44,191 bases of DNA, taken from positions 1-44,191 of the forward strand of contig CAAFYZ010000016.1 in the NCBI GenBank assembly GCA_900767415.1, written 5' to 3'. This document shows positions 16,136 through 24,591 of this stretch, piece by piece. This stretch comes from Clostridia bacterium. GTDB taxonomy: Bacteria > Bacillota > Clostridia > Oscillospirales > CAG-272. The stretch's first letter is position 1; each line of letters starts with the position of its first letter. A model generated the notes under the pieces. The model did no database searches. It saw only the letters and a list, made by a program, of their open reading frames with translations, and was not told the origin of the DNA. Both the position numbers and the translations under genes were made by a program.

Positions 16136-18427
16136 ATGCCGTCTCTCACACTGCAAAATCTCTGCGGTAAACACCCCTTTCACGCCGCAAGACTTCAAAC
16201 CGACCGTATGTTCTCCCTCGGTGAGGGTGCGTTGCACCTCACGGGCGAGCTTGACAACGCCGTTCGCTTCATCGAAGAGTATCAGCTCCTCGACGCCCCG
16301 CTGTGGGCAAAGTTCGTCACCCAGTTCCGTGACACAAAGCCGAAGGCGGACGACGCCGACGACGGCTGGCGGGGAGAATACTGGGGCAAGATGATGCGCG
16401 GCGCGTGCTTCGTTTATTCCTATACACAAAATCCCGCGCTTTACAAGGTACTGACCGACACGGTATGCGACATGATGACGACGCAGGACTCCCTCGGCAG
16501 AATCTCTTCCTACTCCGTCGGGCATCAGTATCACGGGTGGGACATCTGGGCGAGAAAATACGTTCTGCTCGGTATGCAGTACTTTATCGAGATCTGCCGC
16601 GACAAAGAATTTGTCCGTAAGATCACCGACTGTATGTGCCGTCAGGCAGACTACATGATCGCGACGCTCGGAGACAGAAAGGACGGGAAGACCCCGATCA
16701 CGGAGACGTCGGGACACTGGCTCGGCATGAACTCCTCCTCCCTCCTCGAGCCGATCGTCCGGCTGTATCAGCTGACGAAAAAGCAGAAGTACCTCGATTT
16801 TGCCACCTATATCATCGGGTGCGGCGTGGTGCGAATCCCCGAACTCAGTCTCTTCGAACTTGCCGCCGAAGATCGCATCGACCCGCACGACTACCCCGTC
16901 GTGAAGGCATACGAGATGATGAGCTGCTTTGAAGGACTGCTCGAATACTACCGTGTCACCGGCATCGAAAAATGGCGACGGGCGGTCGTCAATTTTGCAA
17001 AGCGCGTCCGCCTCACCGAGATCTCGATCATCGGCTCTTCGGGTTGCACGCACGAGCTGTTCGACCATACCGTCGTCAAAGAATCGGGCACGCTCTATAA
17101 CGGTGCGATGCAGGAAACCTGCGTTACCGTCACATGGATGAAGTTCTGCTATCAGCTCCTTTCACTGACCGGCGACGCCGCTTATGCCGACGAAATGGAA
17201 AGATCTCTTTACAATGCGATGCTCGGCGCTATCAATTATAACAAGGATGAGCGCAACGGGAATCTTCCGTTCGACAGTTACAGTCCCCTTCTCTTCAACA
17301 CGCGCCTTCGCGGTATCGGAGGGAAGAAAGTGATGGCGGACGGCACCTTTTACGGTTGCTGTGCCTGCATCGGCGCCGCAGGCGTCGGGCTGATCGGGCG
17401 GTTCGCCGTCATGGCGACAAACGAGGGGATCGCCCTCAACCTCTATGCGCCGATGTGCGCAAAACTCCCCCTGCCGGGCGGCGAAGAGGTCACCCTGCAC
17501 GTCGTGACCGATTACCCGAAGGACGGCGAGGTGCGCATCTTCTTTGACGAAGACACGCCGCTCTTCGACCTTGCCCTTCGGATTCCTTCCTACTCGACCG
17601 ACACGACTCTTAAAATCGACGGCGAGGACCTCCCCGTCGAGACGGGCTATACCCATATCCGCCGCGCCTTCCGTGCGGGCGAAGAGATTCTTCTTTCCTT
17701 CGATATGCGGACAAAACTGCATCACGCCCTTCCCGACCCGACCGACGCCAACGCATTTTATCACGTTGCGCTGACGCGCGGTCCCATCACGCTCGCCCGC
17801 GACGCGAGACTGCCCGGCGACCTCAACGAAGCCCTGACCTTCGCCCCCGACGAAGAGGGCGTCGTCCCCTGCCGCCCCTTCGAGGCGTGCGATGTGGAAC
17901 ATACGGTCGCCGTCCTTGTCAGAACTGCGGACGGAAGAGAGATTCCGATGATCGACTACGAACACGCGGGGAGAACCTGGGACGAGCGCTCGCTCGTCAC
18001 GGTATGGCTCCCGACGAAGAACTACTGGCAGGTCGATCTCACCGCCCCCGTCTTTATCGAAACTCCCGATGCGTGGGATCGCTCCTTTACGCCGTCCTAC
18101 CTTGCGCAGACGGACGGGGTGCTGAATCAGTCGGCAGAAAAAGCGGACATCTTCCGCCTTGTGCCCGCGGGTGACGGCCGTTATGAGATCCGTACCGAGG
18201 GCGGCGCGCTGTGCGTCGATTTCGACGGAGAACATCTGTGTATCAAAAAGACGGGCGACACGTTCCGTCTTCTCCCCGTGGCGACCGCCCGCTATCGCAT
18301 ACAGGCCGAGAGCGGAAAGGTACTCGCTTTTGTCGAGCCGATCGACCCGACACCGGATCACAGAATCTTCCTTGAAGAGTTTTCCTTCCAGCCGCGACAG
18401 ATCTTCCGCTTCAAAAATGCAAAGTAA
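16136..18427 (+). CDS. GH127-type glycoside hydrolase (beta-L-arabinofuranosidase-like) with a C-terminal trefoil-like domain
   Basis: 763 residues, ATG with GGAGG eight bases upstream. The catalytic (alpha/alpha)6 region covers about 1-430 and shows the cysteine-zinc centre known from GH127: an E-x-C motif (Glu327, Cys329, in MQETCVTV) and a Cys-Cys pair (Cys408-Cys409, in FYGCCACIG), one of which is the nucleophile in characterised members. A beta-sandwich follows to about 640. The last 95 residues form repeating 'D-x-F-R-L-x-P' and 'Y-x-I' turns suggestive of a ricin-type beta-trefoil, an unusual addition. No signal peptide, so intracellular. Expected substrate is a beta-L-arabinofuranoside or related sugar; GH146-like or other specificity is possible. 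Confidence 0.88.
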   Translation: MPSLTLQNLCGKHPFHAARLQTDRMFSLGEGALHLTGELDNAVRFIEEYQLLDAPLWAKFVTQFRDTKPKADDADDGWRGEYWGKMMRGACFVYSYTQNPALYKVLTDTVCDMMTTQDSLGRISSYSVGHQYHGWDIWARKYVLLGMQYFIEICRDKEFVRKITDCMCRQADYMIATLGDRKDGKTPITETSGHWLGMNSSSLLEPIVRLYQLTKKQKYLDFATYIIGCGVVRIPELSLFELAAEDRIDPHDYPVVKAYEMMSCFEGLLEYYRVTGIEKWRRAVVNFAKRVRLTEISIIGSSGCTHELFDHTVVKESGTLYNGAMQETCVTVTWMKFCYQLLSLTGDAAYADEMERSLYNAMLGAINYNKDERNGNLPFDSYSPLLFNTRLRGIGGKKVMADGTFYGCCACIGAAGVGLIGRFAVMATNEGIALNLYAPMCAKLPLPGGEEVTLHVVTDYPKDGEVRIFFDEDTPLFDLALRIPSYSTDTTLKIDGEDLPVETGYTHIRRAFRAGEEILLSFDMRTKLHHALPDPTDANAFYHVALTRGPITLARDARLPGDLNEALTFAPDEEGVVPCRPFEACDVEHTVAVLVRTADGREIPMIDYEHAGRTWDERSLVTVWLPTKNYWQVDLTAPVFIETPDAWDRSFTPSYLAQTDGVLNQSAEKADIFRLVPAGDGRYEIRTEGGALCVDFDGEHLCIKKTGDTFRLLPVATARYRIQAESGKVLAFVEPIDPTPDHRIFLEEFSFQPRQIFRFKNAK

Positions 18428-18439
18428 AGTTTGAAAAAT

Positions 18440-19150
18440 ATGGCTTTTGACGAAGAAAAGCACGAAGTCCCGATGAAAATCATCGCAAAAATCCGGACGG
18501 AATACAAAGAAAGATTCGGGATTCCGCGGCAGAGCGGCATCGTCGGAGATACCGTCGGGCACATTGTCTTTTTGCCTCCTTACAACCGTGCGGAAGCCGT
18601 ACGCGGCATCGAGGGGTACTCGCACCTCTGGCTCCTCTGGCAATTCTCCGAGGCAATCCGCGAAGAGTGGTCGCCGACCGTGCGGCCGCCCCGTCTCGGC
18701 GGGAATCGGCGTCTCGGTGTCTTCGCCACCCGCTCCCCCTTCCGTCCGAATCCCGTCGGTCTTTCTTCCGTGCGTCTTCTCGGTGTGGAAATCGGAGCGG
18801 AAGGTCCCGTCCTCACGGTCGCGGGCGCGGATCTTCTCGACGGGACACCGATCTATGACATCAAGCCGTATCTTGCCTATACCGACGCGCACCCCGAGGC
18901 GGTCGGCGGATTCTCCGACGAAGTGCGGGACTATGCGCTCGACGTAGAGTTCCCCGACGATCTTCTCTCCCGTATTGCCGAAAAAGACCGCGCGCCGATC
19001 CTCGGCATCCTGCAAAACGACCCGCGCCCTTCCTATCAGGAAGACAGCGAGCGGGTCTATTACGTCACCTACGGCGACTATGAGATCGCCTTCCGCGTCG
19101 CGGCACATACGCTCGCCGTGACGGAGGTAAAAAAGCGCACGAAACTCTGA
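18440..19150 (+). CDS. trmO: tRNA (N6-threonylcarbamoyladenosine(37)-N6)-methyltransferase TrmO
   Basis: 236 residues from ATG 18440; a TTG at 18431 and an ATG at 18473 (MKIIAKIRTEY) are alternatives, and the last gives the usual family N-terminus. No start has a strong ribosome binding site, which fits coupling to the GH127 gene ending 12 bases upstream. The UPF0066/TsaA beta-barrel is clear: 'RFGIPRQSG', 'IEGYSHLWLLW', 'RLGVFATRSPFRPNPVGLS', 'DLLDGTPIYDIKPYL' and the C-terminal 'ILQNDPRPSYQ'. It methylates t6A37 of tRNAs that decode ACN/ANN codons, using S-adenosylmethionine. Confidence 0.92.
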   Translation: MAFDEEKHEVPMKIIAKIRTEYKERFGIPRQSGIVGDTVGHIVFLPPYNRAEAVRGIEGYSHLWLLWQFSEAIREEWSPTVRPPRLGGNRRLGVFATRSPFRPNPVGLSSVRLLGVEIGAEGPVLTVAGADLLDGTPIYDIKPYLAYTDAHPEAVGGFSDEVRDYALDVEFPDDLLSRIAEKDRAPILGILQNDPRPSYQEDSERVYYVTYGDYEIAFRVAAHTLAVTEVKKRTKL

Positions 19151-19163
19151 TTTTCCCTCGACG

Positions 19164-19208
19164 AAAAAAAACCTCCCGTGCCGCAAGCAATTGCGGCACG
19201 GGAGGTTT
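19164..19208. terminator. Terminator between trmO and fhs
   Basis: A perfect 16-pair stem (ACCTCCCGTGCCGCAA and its complement) with a GCAA loop. Eight A before it give a T-run on the minus strand, so it mainly ends fhs transcription. Confidence 0.93.
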
Positions 19209-19237
19209 GCGTTATCCGGAAATTTGCCGAACAAGGG

Positions 19238-20917
19238 TCAGAAGAGTCCGACGATCCGACCGTCGGGCAGAACGTCGATGCCCTCGGCGGCAGGGACTTT
19301 CGGCAGTCCCGGCATGGTCATGATGTCTCCGGTGAGGACGACGACAAAGCCCGCCCCCGCGGCGACGCGGACATTCTTTACACTGACGGTAAAATGCTCC
19401 GGGGCACAGAGTTTTTTCGGGTCGTCCGAAAAACTGTACTGCGTCTTCGCCATACAGACGGGAAGGGTGGCATACCCCGCCGCCTCGATCGCGGCGATCT
19501 GCTTTTCCGCAGAAGGAAGATAGGTGACCCCCTCCCCGCCGTAGACGCGGGTAACCAGTGCCGCAATCTTCTCTTTCAGCGGGGCGTCCGTCGGGTAGGC
19601 AAAGCGGAAGTCGCCTTTTCCCTCTTCGCAAAGGCGCACGACCGCACGGGCAAGTGCCTCGCTCCCTTTTCCTCCCTGTGCATAAGCGGTGGAGACTTCG
19701 GCTCCTACCCCGAGAGCGGCGCAAAGCTCACGCACGCAGGCGATCTCGGCGTCGGTATCGGTCGGGCGGCGGTTGATCGCGACGACAACAGGAAGTCCGT
19801 AGACTTCTTTGATATTTTTCACATGGCGCGCAAGATTCGGCAGACCGGCTCTGACGGCATCCGTGTTTTCTTCGGAAAGGGCGTTTTTATCAACGCCGCC
19901 GTGCATCTTCAGCGCGCGGACGGTGGCGACGAGGACGACGGCGTCGGGCACAAGTCCCGTGCCGCGGCACTTGATGTCAAAGAACTTTTCCGCCCCGAGG
20001 TCGGCACCGAAACCCGCCTCGGTCACGGCGTATTCCCCGGCGTGCAGTGCCATGCGCGTGGCGAGCACCGAGTTGCACCCGTGGGCAATATTCGCGAACG
20101 GACCGCCGTGGACAAACGCCGGTGTCCCTTCCAGCGTCTGCACGAGATTCGGTTTCAGCGCGTCGCGTAAGAGCGCGCACATCGCGCCCGCCGCCTTCAG
20201 GTCGCCGACCGTCACGGGACGCCCGTCATACGTGTAGGCGAGGATCATGCGGGAGAGCCGCTCTTTCAGATCCGTGAAGGACTCCGAAAGGCAGAGCACC
20301 GCCATCACCTCGGTCGCAACGGTAATGTCGAAAGAGTCCTCGCGCGGCACACCGTCCGCCGTGCCACCGAGTCCGTCCACGAGAAATCGGAGCTGACGGT
20401 CGTTCATATCCACGCACCGATGAAGGACGACTCTGCGGGGATCGATGCCGAGCGCATTCCCCTGATGAATATGGTTATCCAGCATGGCGGCGGCAAGGTT
20501 GTTCGCCGCGCCGATCGCGTGGAAATCTCCCGTAAAATGCAGATTGATGTCCGCCATCGGGACGATCTGCGCGTATCCGCCGCCAGTCGCGCCCCCCTTG
20601 ATCCCGAAGACGGGACCGAGCGACGGCTCCCGCAGGGCGAGCACTGCCTCCCGTCCGATCGCGCGCAGTCCGTCGGCGAGACCGATGGACATCGTGGTCT
20701 TTCCCTCTCCCGCCGGGGTCGGGGTAATGGCGGTGACGAGGATCAGTTTCCCGCGCTTTTTCCCTTCTTTTCCGTCGAGGAAGGAAAGGTCGACTTTCGC
20801 TTTCTTCGTGCCGTAAAATTCTAGTTTTTCTTCCGGGATCTTCGCCCGTGCGGCGATCTTTTCGATCGGCTCCGTTCGTGTCCGATCCGCGATCTCAATG
20901 TCACTCAGAAATTCCAT
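19238..20917 (-). CDS. fhs: Formate-tetrahydrofolate ligase
   Basis: 559 residues, the normal length. Start ATG 20917 (MEFLSDIEIADRTR) with GGAGAG upstream; the longer frame crosses the promoter. The ATP-binding loop TPTPAGEGKTT lies at 65-75, and family motifs 'LREPSLGPVFGIKGGATGGGY', 'NLHFTGDFHAI', 'TPAFVHGGPFANIAHGCNS' and 'EAGFGADLGAEKF' are intact. It joins formate to tetrahydrofolate using ATP, supplying 10-formyl-THF for purines or the methyl branch of one-carbon metabolism. No other acetogenesis genes are nearby. The leader contains a strong hairpin just after the transcription start. Confidence 0.97.
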   Translation of the reverse strand: MEFLSDIEIADRTRTEPIEKIAARAKIPEEKLEFYGTKKAKVDLSFLDGKEGKKRGKLILVTAITPTPAGEGKTTMSIGLADGLRAIGREAVLALREPSLGPVFGIKGGATGGGYAQIVPMADINLHFTGDFHAIGAANNLAAAMLDNHIHQGNALGIDPRRVVLHRCVDMNDRQLRFLVDGLGGTADGVPREDSFDITVATEVMAVLCLSESFTDLKERLSRMILAYTYDGRPVTVGDLKAAGAMCALLRDALKPNLVQTLEGTPAFVHGGPFANIAHGCNSVLATRMALHAGEYAVTEAGFGADLGAEKFFDIKCRGTGLVPDAVVLVATVRALKMHGGVDKNALSEENTDAVRAGLPNLARHVKNIKEVYGLPVVVAINRRPTDTDAEIACVRELCAALGVGAEVSTAYAQGGKGSEALARAVVRLCEEGKGDFRFAYPTDAPLKEKIAALVTRVYGGEGVTYLPSAEKQIAAIEAAGYATLPVCMAKTQYSFSDDPKKLCAPEHFTVSVKNVRVAAGAGFVVVLTGDIMTMPGLPKVPAAEGIDVLPDGRIVGLF

Positions 20918-20996
20918 GATACTCTCCGTTCCGCCGTCCGCGGGACGGCTAAAAGGTGTAATAAAACAGTTCGGAAGGGCGGATGATAAAGAAAGA

Positions 20997-21028
20997 GGGC
21001 ACCTGTCCTCGGGAAGACGGGTGCGCCC
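20997..21028 (-). promoter_or_regulatory. Leader hairpin of fhs, possible attenuator
   Basis: On the minus strand GGGCGCACCCGTC pairs with GACAGGTGCCC (two small bulges) around an 8-base loop, followed by TCTTTCTTTATC. It begins about six bases after the expected transcription start and leaves about 80 nt to the start codon. It does not match the tetrahydrofolate riboswitch consensus I know. Confidence 0.5.
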
Positions 21029-21040
21029 TTGGTTAGTCTT

Positions 21041-21069
21041 ATTATACACGCCCCCGCGCGAAAAGTCAA
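21041..21069 (-). promoter_or_regulatory. Promoter of fhs (TTGACT-17-TATAAT)
   Basis: The -35 at 21064-21069 and -10 at 21041-21046 have 17-base spacing within a GC-rich spacer. Confidence 0.85.
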
Positions 21070-21174
21070 GCGGACGCCTGAAATTTCCCCGTCCTGCCGT
21101 CCCCCGGGCGACCGGACGGCAGACACTGCCGCGGGATACAAAAACTTCCCTCTCCCGAAAAAAAATATTTTCCG

Positions 21175-21203
21175 TTGCAAAACGTCAGGGTTTATGCTAT
21201 ACT
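21175..21203 (+). promoter_or_regulatory. Promoter of the TetR gene (TTGCAA-17-TATACT)
   Basis: The -35 at 21175-21180 and -10 at 21198-21203 give a start near 21210 and a 5' leader of about 157 nt. A perfect 9-pair hairpin (CTCTTTCCG / CGGAAAGAG, 21289-21311) and a further GC-rich stem near 21330-21345 make this leader structured. Confidence 0.75.
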
Positions 21204-21366
21204 ATACGCATACCGACAGAATACGGGAGGCATCCCGAAAAGCAACGGAAAACCGGTGCCGCGAAGGTACGGAAGCACCTGCCTTTTTCTCTTTCCGAGA
21301 GACGGAAAGAGGGCGGGGCATCCTCACCGCCACGGTGCGGCGCGCGGTTTTCGGAAAGGAACGACA

Positions 21367-21936
21367 GTGAAATACGATATTACGCGCCCCGCCACCAAAG
21401 GGGCGATCCGCGTGCTGAACACGGTGACATGGGCATTCCTCGGACTGCTGACCGAAAAGTCGTTCGACGGCATCACCGTCAACGAGATCTGCGAGCGGGC
21501 GGGATACCCGCGGGCGACCTTCTATAACTATTTCAACGACAAGTACGATCTTCTGAACTATCTATGGTTCCGCATGACGGCGGAGATCGAACAGCAGAGC
21601 TTTGACGATGTGGCACCCGACGACTATCTTCTCGTCTATTTTGACAGACTCTATTCTCTCTTTGAACGAATGGAGGAAAAACTGCGTCGTATCCTGAAGA
21701 AAAACCTCGGAGACAGTTATCTTATCAGCAGTATGCGCATTTACCTCAATACGCAGATCAAGTCGTTTTTTGAAGACAGTCCGCTCGCGACGGGGCGTCC
21801 CATTCCGCGCGAGATCATCGCGGAGCATTATGCCAATACGATCTATATGATTTTCGAATGGCGGTTTCTGAAGCAGAATATCTGCTCGCGGGAAGAGACG
21901 TTCGCCTATGCGACCTACCTCTTGCGCAATATCTGA
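21367..21936 (+). CDS. TetR/AcrR family transcriptional regulator
   Basis: 189 residues from a GTG at 21367, chosen because AAAGGA lies five bases upstream and the long frame before it is leader. The N-terminal helix-turn-helix is clear: 'LLTEKSFDGITVNEICERAGYPRATFYNYFNDKYDLLNYLW'-type layout at about 27-68 (ITVNEICERAGYPRATFYNY holds the recognition helix). The all-helical C-terminal half is the ligand domain; ligand unknown. It is transcribed alone, upstream of an HdeD-type gene that has its own promoter and may be a target. Confidence 0.9.
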   Translation: MKYDITRPATKGAIRVLNTVTWAFLGLLTEKSFDGITVNEICERAGYPRATFYNYFNDKYDLLNYLWFRMTAEIEQQSFDDVAPDDYLLVYFDRLYSLFERMEEKLRRILKKNLGDSYLISSMRIYLNTQIKSFFEDSPLATGRPIPREIIAEHYANTIYMIFEWRFLKQNICSREETFAYATYLLRNI

Positions 21937-22033
21937 CCTTCCGCATTGCTTTTTTCACGGTTTCTTCTTACTTTATCAACGGAAGTTGACGATATATTTT
22001 CGCTTTATTCATAAATTGTGCGGAAAAATCTCA

Positions 22034-22062
22034 TTGATTTCATAGTCGGAAGCGGTTATAAT
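22034..22062 (+). promoter_or_regulatory. Promoter of the HdeD-type gene (TTGATT-17-TATAAT)
   Basis: The -35 at 22034-22039 and -10 at 22057-22062 have 17-base spacing, about 40 bases before the start codon. Confidence 0.78.
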
Positions 22063-22102
22063 AAAATCATAAATAAATACTATTCAGGAAAGGAACATCC
22101 AA

Positions 22103-22684
22103 ATGAACGAACTTAAAAAAGCATTCCGTAAATGCAAGTGGGACAGCATCCTCGCCGCGTCTCTCGCGATTATCGTCGGGATTCTCTTCATCGTACTGCC
22201 TTCCGCTTCCGCCAACGTGCTCTGTGCCGTCGCAGGCATCCTGCTCATCGCCGTCGGCGTCTTCTCCATCGTCGCCTTTATCTCCGGCGGTCTTCTCTTC
22301 GGAGGCAGTGCGCTGATTTTCGGTCTTGCCTTCCTCCTCTCCGGTCTTTTCTTCCTGATTCACCCCGAGATGATCAAGGGGATATTGACCGTGCTCTTCG
22401 GTATCTTCATCGTCGCGGACGGTGCCTCCACCATGGTAGACAGCATCTACTGTGCCAAGGCGCGCGTGCAGGGGTGGTTCTGGCTGCTCCTCCTCTCGGC
22501 GATCTCGATCGTGCTCGGCTGTGTCGTGACCTTCGGCACCTTCGATACCGTGATGCTCTTCGCCGGCATTTCGCTTATCGTGGACGGCATCGGCGATCTC
22601 ATCATCACCCTCTTCTTCAGCCATAAGATCAAAGAAGCAAAGAAAACCATCGAAAGACGCGCGGACGATATCATCATCGACTGA
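22103..22684 (+). CDS. HdeD/DUF308 family membrane protein
   Basis: 193 residues with six membrane helices in three similar pairs, e.g. 'AIIVGILFIVLPSASANVL', 'GLAFLLSGLFFLIHPEMIKGIL', 'AISIVLGCVVTFGTF'. The helix-turn pattern in which each pair has 'G-I/L-x-F-I/L-x-P' is characteristic of the DUF308 repeat found in HdeD. Some members aid acid resistance in Enterobacteria; its role in Clostridia is unknown. The charged C-terminus is cytoplasmic. It has its own promoter and terminator. Confidence 0.85.
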   Translation: MNELKKAFRKCKWDSILAASLAIIVGILFIVLPSASANVLCAVAGILLIAVGVFSIVAFISGGLLFGGSALIFGLAFLLSGLFFLIHPEMIKGILTVLFGIFIVADGASTMVDSIYCAKARVQGWFWLLLLSAISIVLGCVVTFGTFDTVMLFAGISLIVDGIGDLIITLFFSHKIKEAKKTIERRADDIIID

Positions 22685-22700
22685 GCGTCCCGAAAAAACA

Positions 22701-22745
22701 AACCGACCCCGCTCCGCCGCCATGGCAGAGAGGGGTCGGTTTTTT
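22701..22745. terminator. Terminator between the HdeD-type gene and the convergent lipoprotein gene
   Basis: The stem AACCGACCCC / GGGGTCGGTT around a 21-base loop is flanked by A-run and T-run on the two sides, serving both convergent genes. Confidence 0.88.
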
Positions 22746-22760
22746 CGTGCTCCGTCTTTT

Positions 22761-23387
22761 TCAGTCTTTTTTCATCCGATAATAGGAGGACTGCGTCCCG
22801 TTCTTCGACACGCCGGCGTTTTCGACCGTCAACTTGAAAAGGTAGGCGTCGGTCGCCGTGTCGAACTCATAGCGGATCTCGAACTCCCATACCGCGCCGT
22901 TTTTATAATATCCGTTCTCCATCGTCTCGTCGGTCACGTAATAAAAGCAATACAGACTGCTCGGGTTGTCGTCGAAATAATCGGAAAGGAGGGACTTCTC
23001 CGAAATCTTGTACCACGTCTCGTTGGTGTCGATGGAGAGCTTCTCAATCGACGGCTTGCCGAAGCGTCCGTCGTACGCGGCGGAAAAATACGAGAAGTAG
23101 GTCTGCGCGTTCTGCGTAAAGACGTCTTCGGAGGGACAGGGCTGAGAAAAGAAATATCCGTCGCGGAACCACGTGACGCTCGAGTTCATCTTCCCCGTAA
23201 GACCCGTCGGTGCGGGAAGACCCGAGAGTCCTTTTTCACTCAGCTCTTTTTCCGTAAACCACGCCGCATCGTCCCGCCCCGCGGGGGTGGGCTCCTCCGG
23301 TTCTTCCTCACCGCAAGAGACGAGCGTCATGCACGCCGTGACGAAAAGCAGGGCGGCAAGGACAAAAGACAAAATTTTTTTCACCAT
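22761..23387 (-). CDS. Secreted lipoprotein of unknown function
   Basis: 208 residues. A signal peptide ends in the lipobox LVSC (Cys25), followed by an acidic proline-rich linker (GEEEPEEPTP) and a soluble domain of about 165 residues rich in Tyr, Phe and Asp. No family recognised. GGAG precedes ATG 23387. It has a full consensus promoter and a terminator-like hairpin in its leader, so expression may be attenuated. The parent fold may be a small beta-sandwich, but that is a guess from strand-like patterns. Confidence 0.8.
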   Translation of the reverse strand: MVKKILSFVLAALLFVTACMTLVSCGEEEPEEPTPAGRDDAAWFTEKELSEKGLSGLPAPTGLTGKMNSSVTWFRDGYFFSQPCPSEDVFTQNAQTYFSYFSAAYDGRFGKPSIEKLSIDTNETWYKISEKSLLSDYFDDNPSSLYCFYYVTDETMENGYYKNGAVWEFEIRYEFDTATDAYLFKLTVENAGVSKNGTQSSYYRMKKD

Positions 23388-23431
23388 ATTTTATTCTCCG
23401 ATCTGCCGTCGTGCGACGGCGTAAAAAGGGT

Positions 23432-23455
23432 GGCGGGGTTCTTTCGTCCCCCGCC
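23432..23455 (-). terminator. Terminator-like hairpin in the lipoprotein leader
   Basis: On the minus strand GGCGGGG / CCCCGCC with a 10-base loop is followed by ACCCTTTTTAC. It begins only a few bases after the expected transcription start. The 15-mer GCGGGGTTCTTTCGT within it recurs directly at 23546-23560, near the 3' end of the AraC gene. Confidence 0.5.
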
Positions 23456-23459
23456 TTTT

Positions 23460-23488
23460 ATTATAAAACACGGCGGCAGGCGTGTCAA
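23460..23488 (-). promoter_or_regulatory. Perfect consensus promoter TTGACA-17-TATAAT for the lipoprotein gene
   Basis: The -35 at 23483-23488 and -10 at 23460-23465 have 17-base spacing. Confidence 0.87.
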
Positions 23489-23613
23489 GAGTGCGACGCA
23501 ATTTTTTTCGGACGTATTTTGTGAAAAAACGGAGCTTTACGGCGGGCGGGGTTCTTTCGTTTTTTCTCCCGAGTCTCCGATTTATACTCTCCGCTTATAC
23601 TATCCGCACAAAA

Positions 23614-24432
23614 TCAATGCGGCGGGGTGGCGGCGTCCGCCTTTTGCCTCTTTTCTTTCCACGCGGAGGGGCTGACGCCGTAGACCTTTTTGAAGAGCTT
23701 GGAAAAAAGGAACATATCCTCATAGCCGCAACGCTCGGCACTCTCCCCGACCGAGTTGCCGGCGAGCAGACATTCCGCCGCCTCCCGCATCCGCGTGCGG
23801 AGCAGATACTCGCGGATGCTCATGCCGACCTCCGCATGAAACAGGCGGGTCAGATACCGACGGTTCACGTGGAGGGTGGCGGCAAGGTCTTCGATGCCGA
23901 TCTTCTTCATATACATCGCGTCGATGTAGTTGCGGACGCGGCGGACATATTCGTTCCCTCCCGTCTCCTTCCCGCCGAAGAGTTCGTCATAGAGGCGAAA
24001 AAGCGACGCCGTCAGCGAATATTCCGACGCGCCCGCGTTTTCGGCGGTCAGCAAAAACAGGCGGGTGAGCGAAGGGGTGGACGGAAAGACGGGGGGCATC
24101 TCTGCCATCTTCTCCGAGAGAGCACCGTCAAAGCCGATCCAGCAATAGTGCCATGGGTCTTCCCTATCTGCGCGGTAGACCGTCTCTTCTCCCGGGAGAA
24201 TCCGAAAAATCTCGCCCGCACGCACGGGGTAGGAGACGCCGCCGCAGGTATAGACCCCCTGCCCCGACAGGACGCAGTGCAAAAGGGTATATCGCCGCAC
24301 CGCGGGTCCGAAGTGATGACCCGGGGCGCAGACCTCTTCTCCCGCCACGCGCGGATTCAGATCCGTAAAATGTCGGTTCGCTATCAGAAGGTCCGAATAC
24401 CCGTATGTTTTTTCCTGTTTCATCTGTTTCAT
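23614..24432 (-). CDS. AraC family transcriptional regulator, likely controls the divergent alpha-galactosidase gene
   Basis: 272 residues. The N-terminal half is a cupin-type sugar-binding domain ('YTLLHCVLSGQGVYT', 'RAGEIFRILPGE'), and the C-terminal 100 residues hold the two helix-turn-helix motifs of AraC ('IEDLAATLHVNRRYLTRLFHAEVGMS', 'CGYEDMFLFSKLFKKVYGVSPSAWK' read in outline). The start ATG 24432 has GAGG six bases upstream; a second ATG is at 24423. It is divergent from the GH4 gene, whose promoter has a poor -35, the usual arrangement for an AraC activator of a sugar gene (compare MsmR/RafR-type regulators). Confidence 0.93.
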   Translation of the reverse strand: MKQMKQEKTYGYSDLLIANRHFTDLNPRVAGEEVCAPGHHFGPAVRRYTLLHCVLSGQGVYTCGGVSYPVRAGEIFRILPGEETVYRADREDPWHYCWIGFDGALSEKMAEMPPVFPSTPSLTRLFLLTAENAGASEYSLTASLFRLYDELFGGKETGGNEYVRRVRNYIDAMYMKKIGIEDLAATLHVNRRYLTRLFHAEVGMSIREYLLRTRMREAAECLLAGNSVGESAERCGYEDMFLFSKLFKKVYGVSPSAWKEKRQKADAATPPH

Positions 24433-24470
24433 CCGTTTCCTCTTTTTCTCCTTTTTCCGGAATCAGTTCC

Positions 24471-24499
24471 ATTATGCCATATTTTCTTCCGTTATGCAA
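24471..24499 (-). promoter_or_regulatory. Promoter of the AraC gene (TTGCAT-17-CATAAT)
   Basis: The -35 at 24494-24499 and -10 at 24471-24476 have 17-base spacing. On the plus strand a TATGAT at about 24520-24525 without a good -35 probably marks the activator-dependent start of the GH4 gene. Confidence 0.65.
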
Positions 24500-24591
24500 T
24501 GGTAAAAACGAAAAAAATGCGTTATGATGAAAATAAAGCCGCCCACGGCGGAAAAATCGAACGTATCTCAATCTATCGGGAGGAAATTTGT

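Noticed and set aside
17162..19234. A 690-codon open frame on the minus strand opposite the GH127 and trmO genes
   Set aside because: Composition-driven shadow; the plus-strand proteins carry intact family motifs.
20918..21034. Tetrahydrofolate riboswitch ahead of fhs
   Set aside because: The conserved loops of the known class are absent and the leader is too short.
23482..24591. Long N-terminal extension of the GH4 alpha-galactosidase frame
   Set aside because: It runs antisense through the AraC gene; the strong GGAGG at 24581-24585 and the family N-terminus place the start at 24592.
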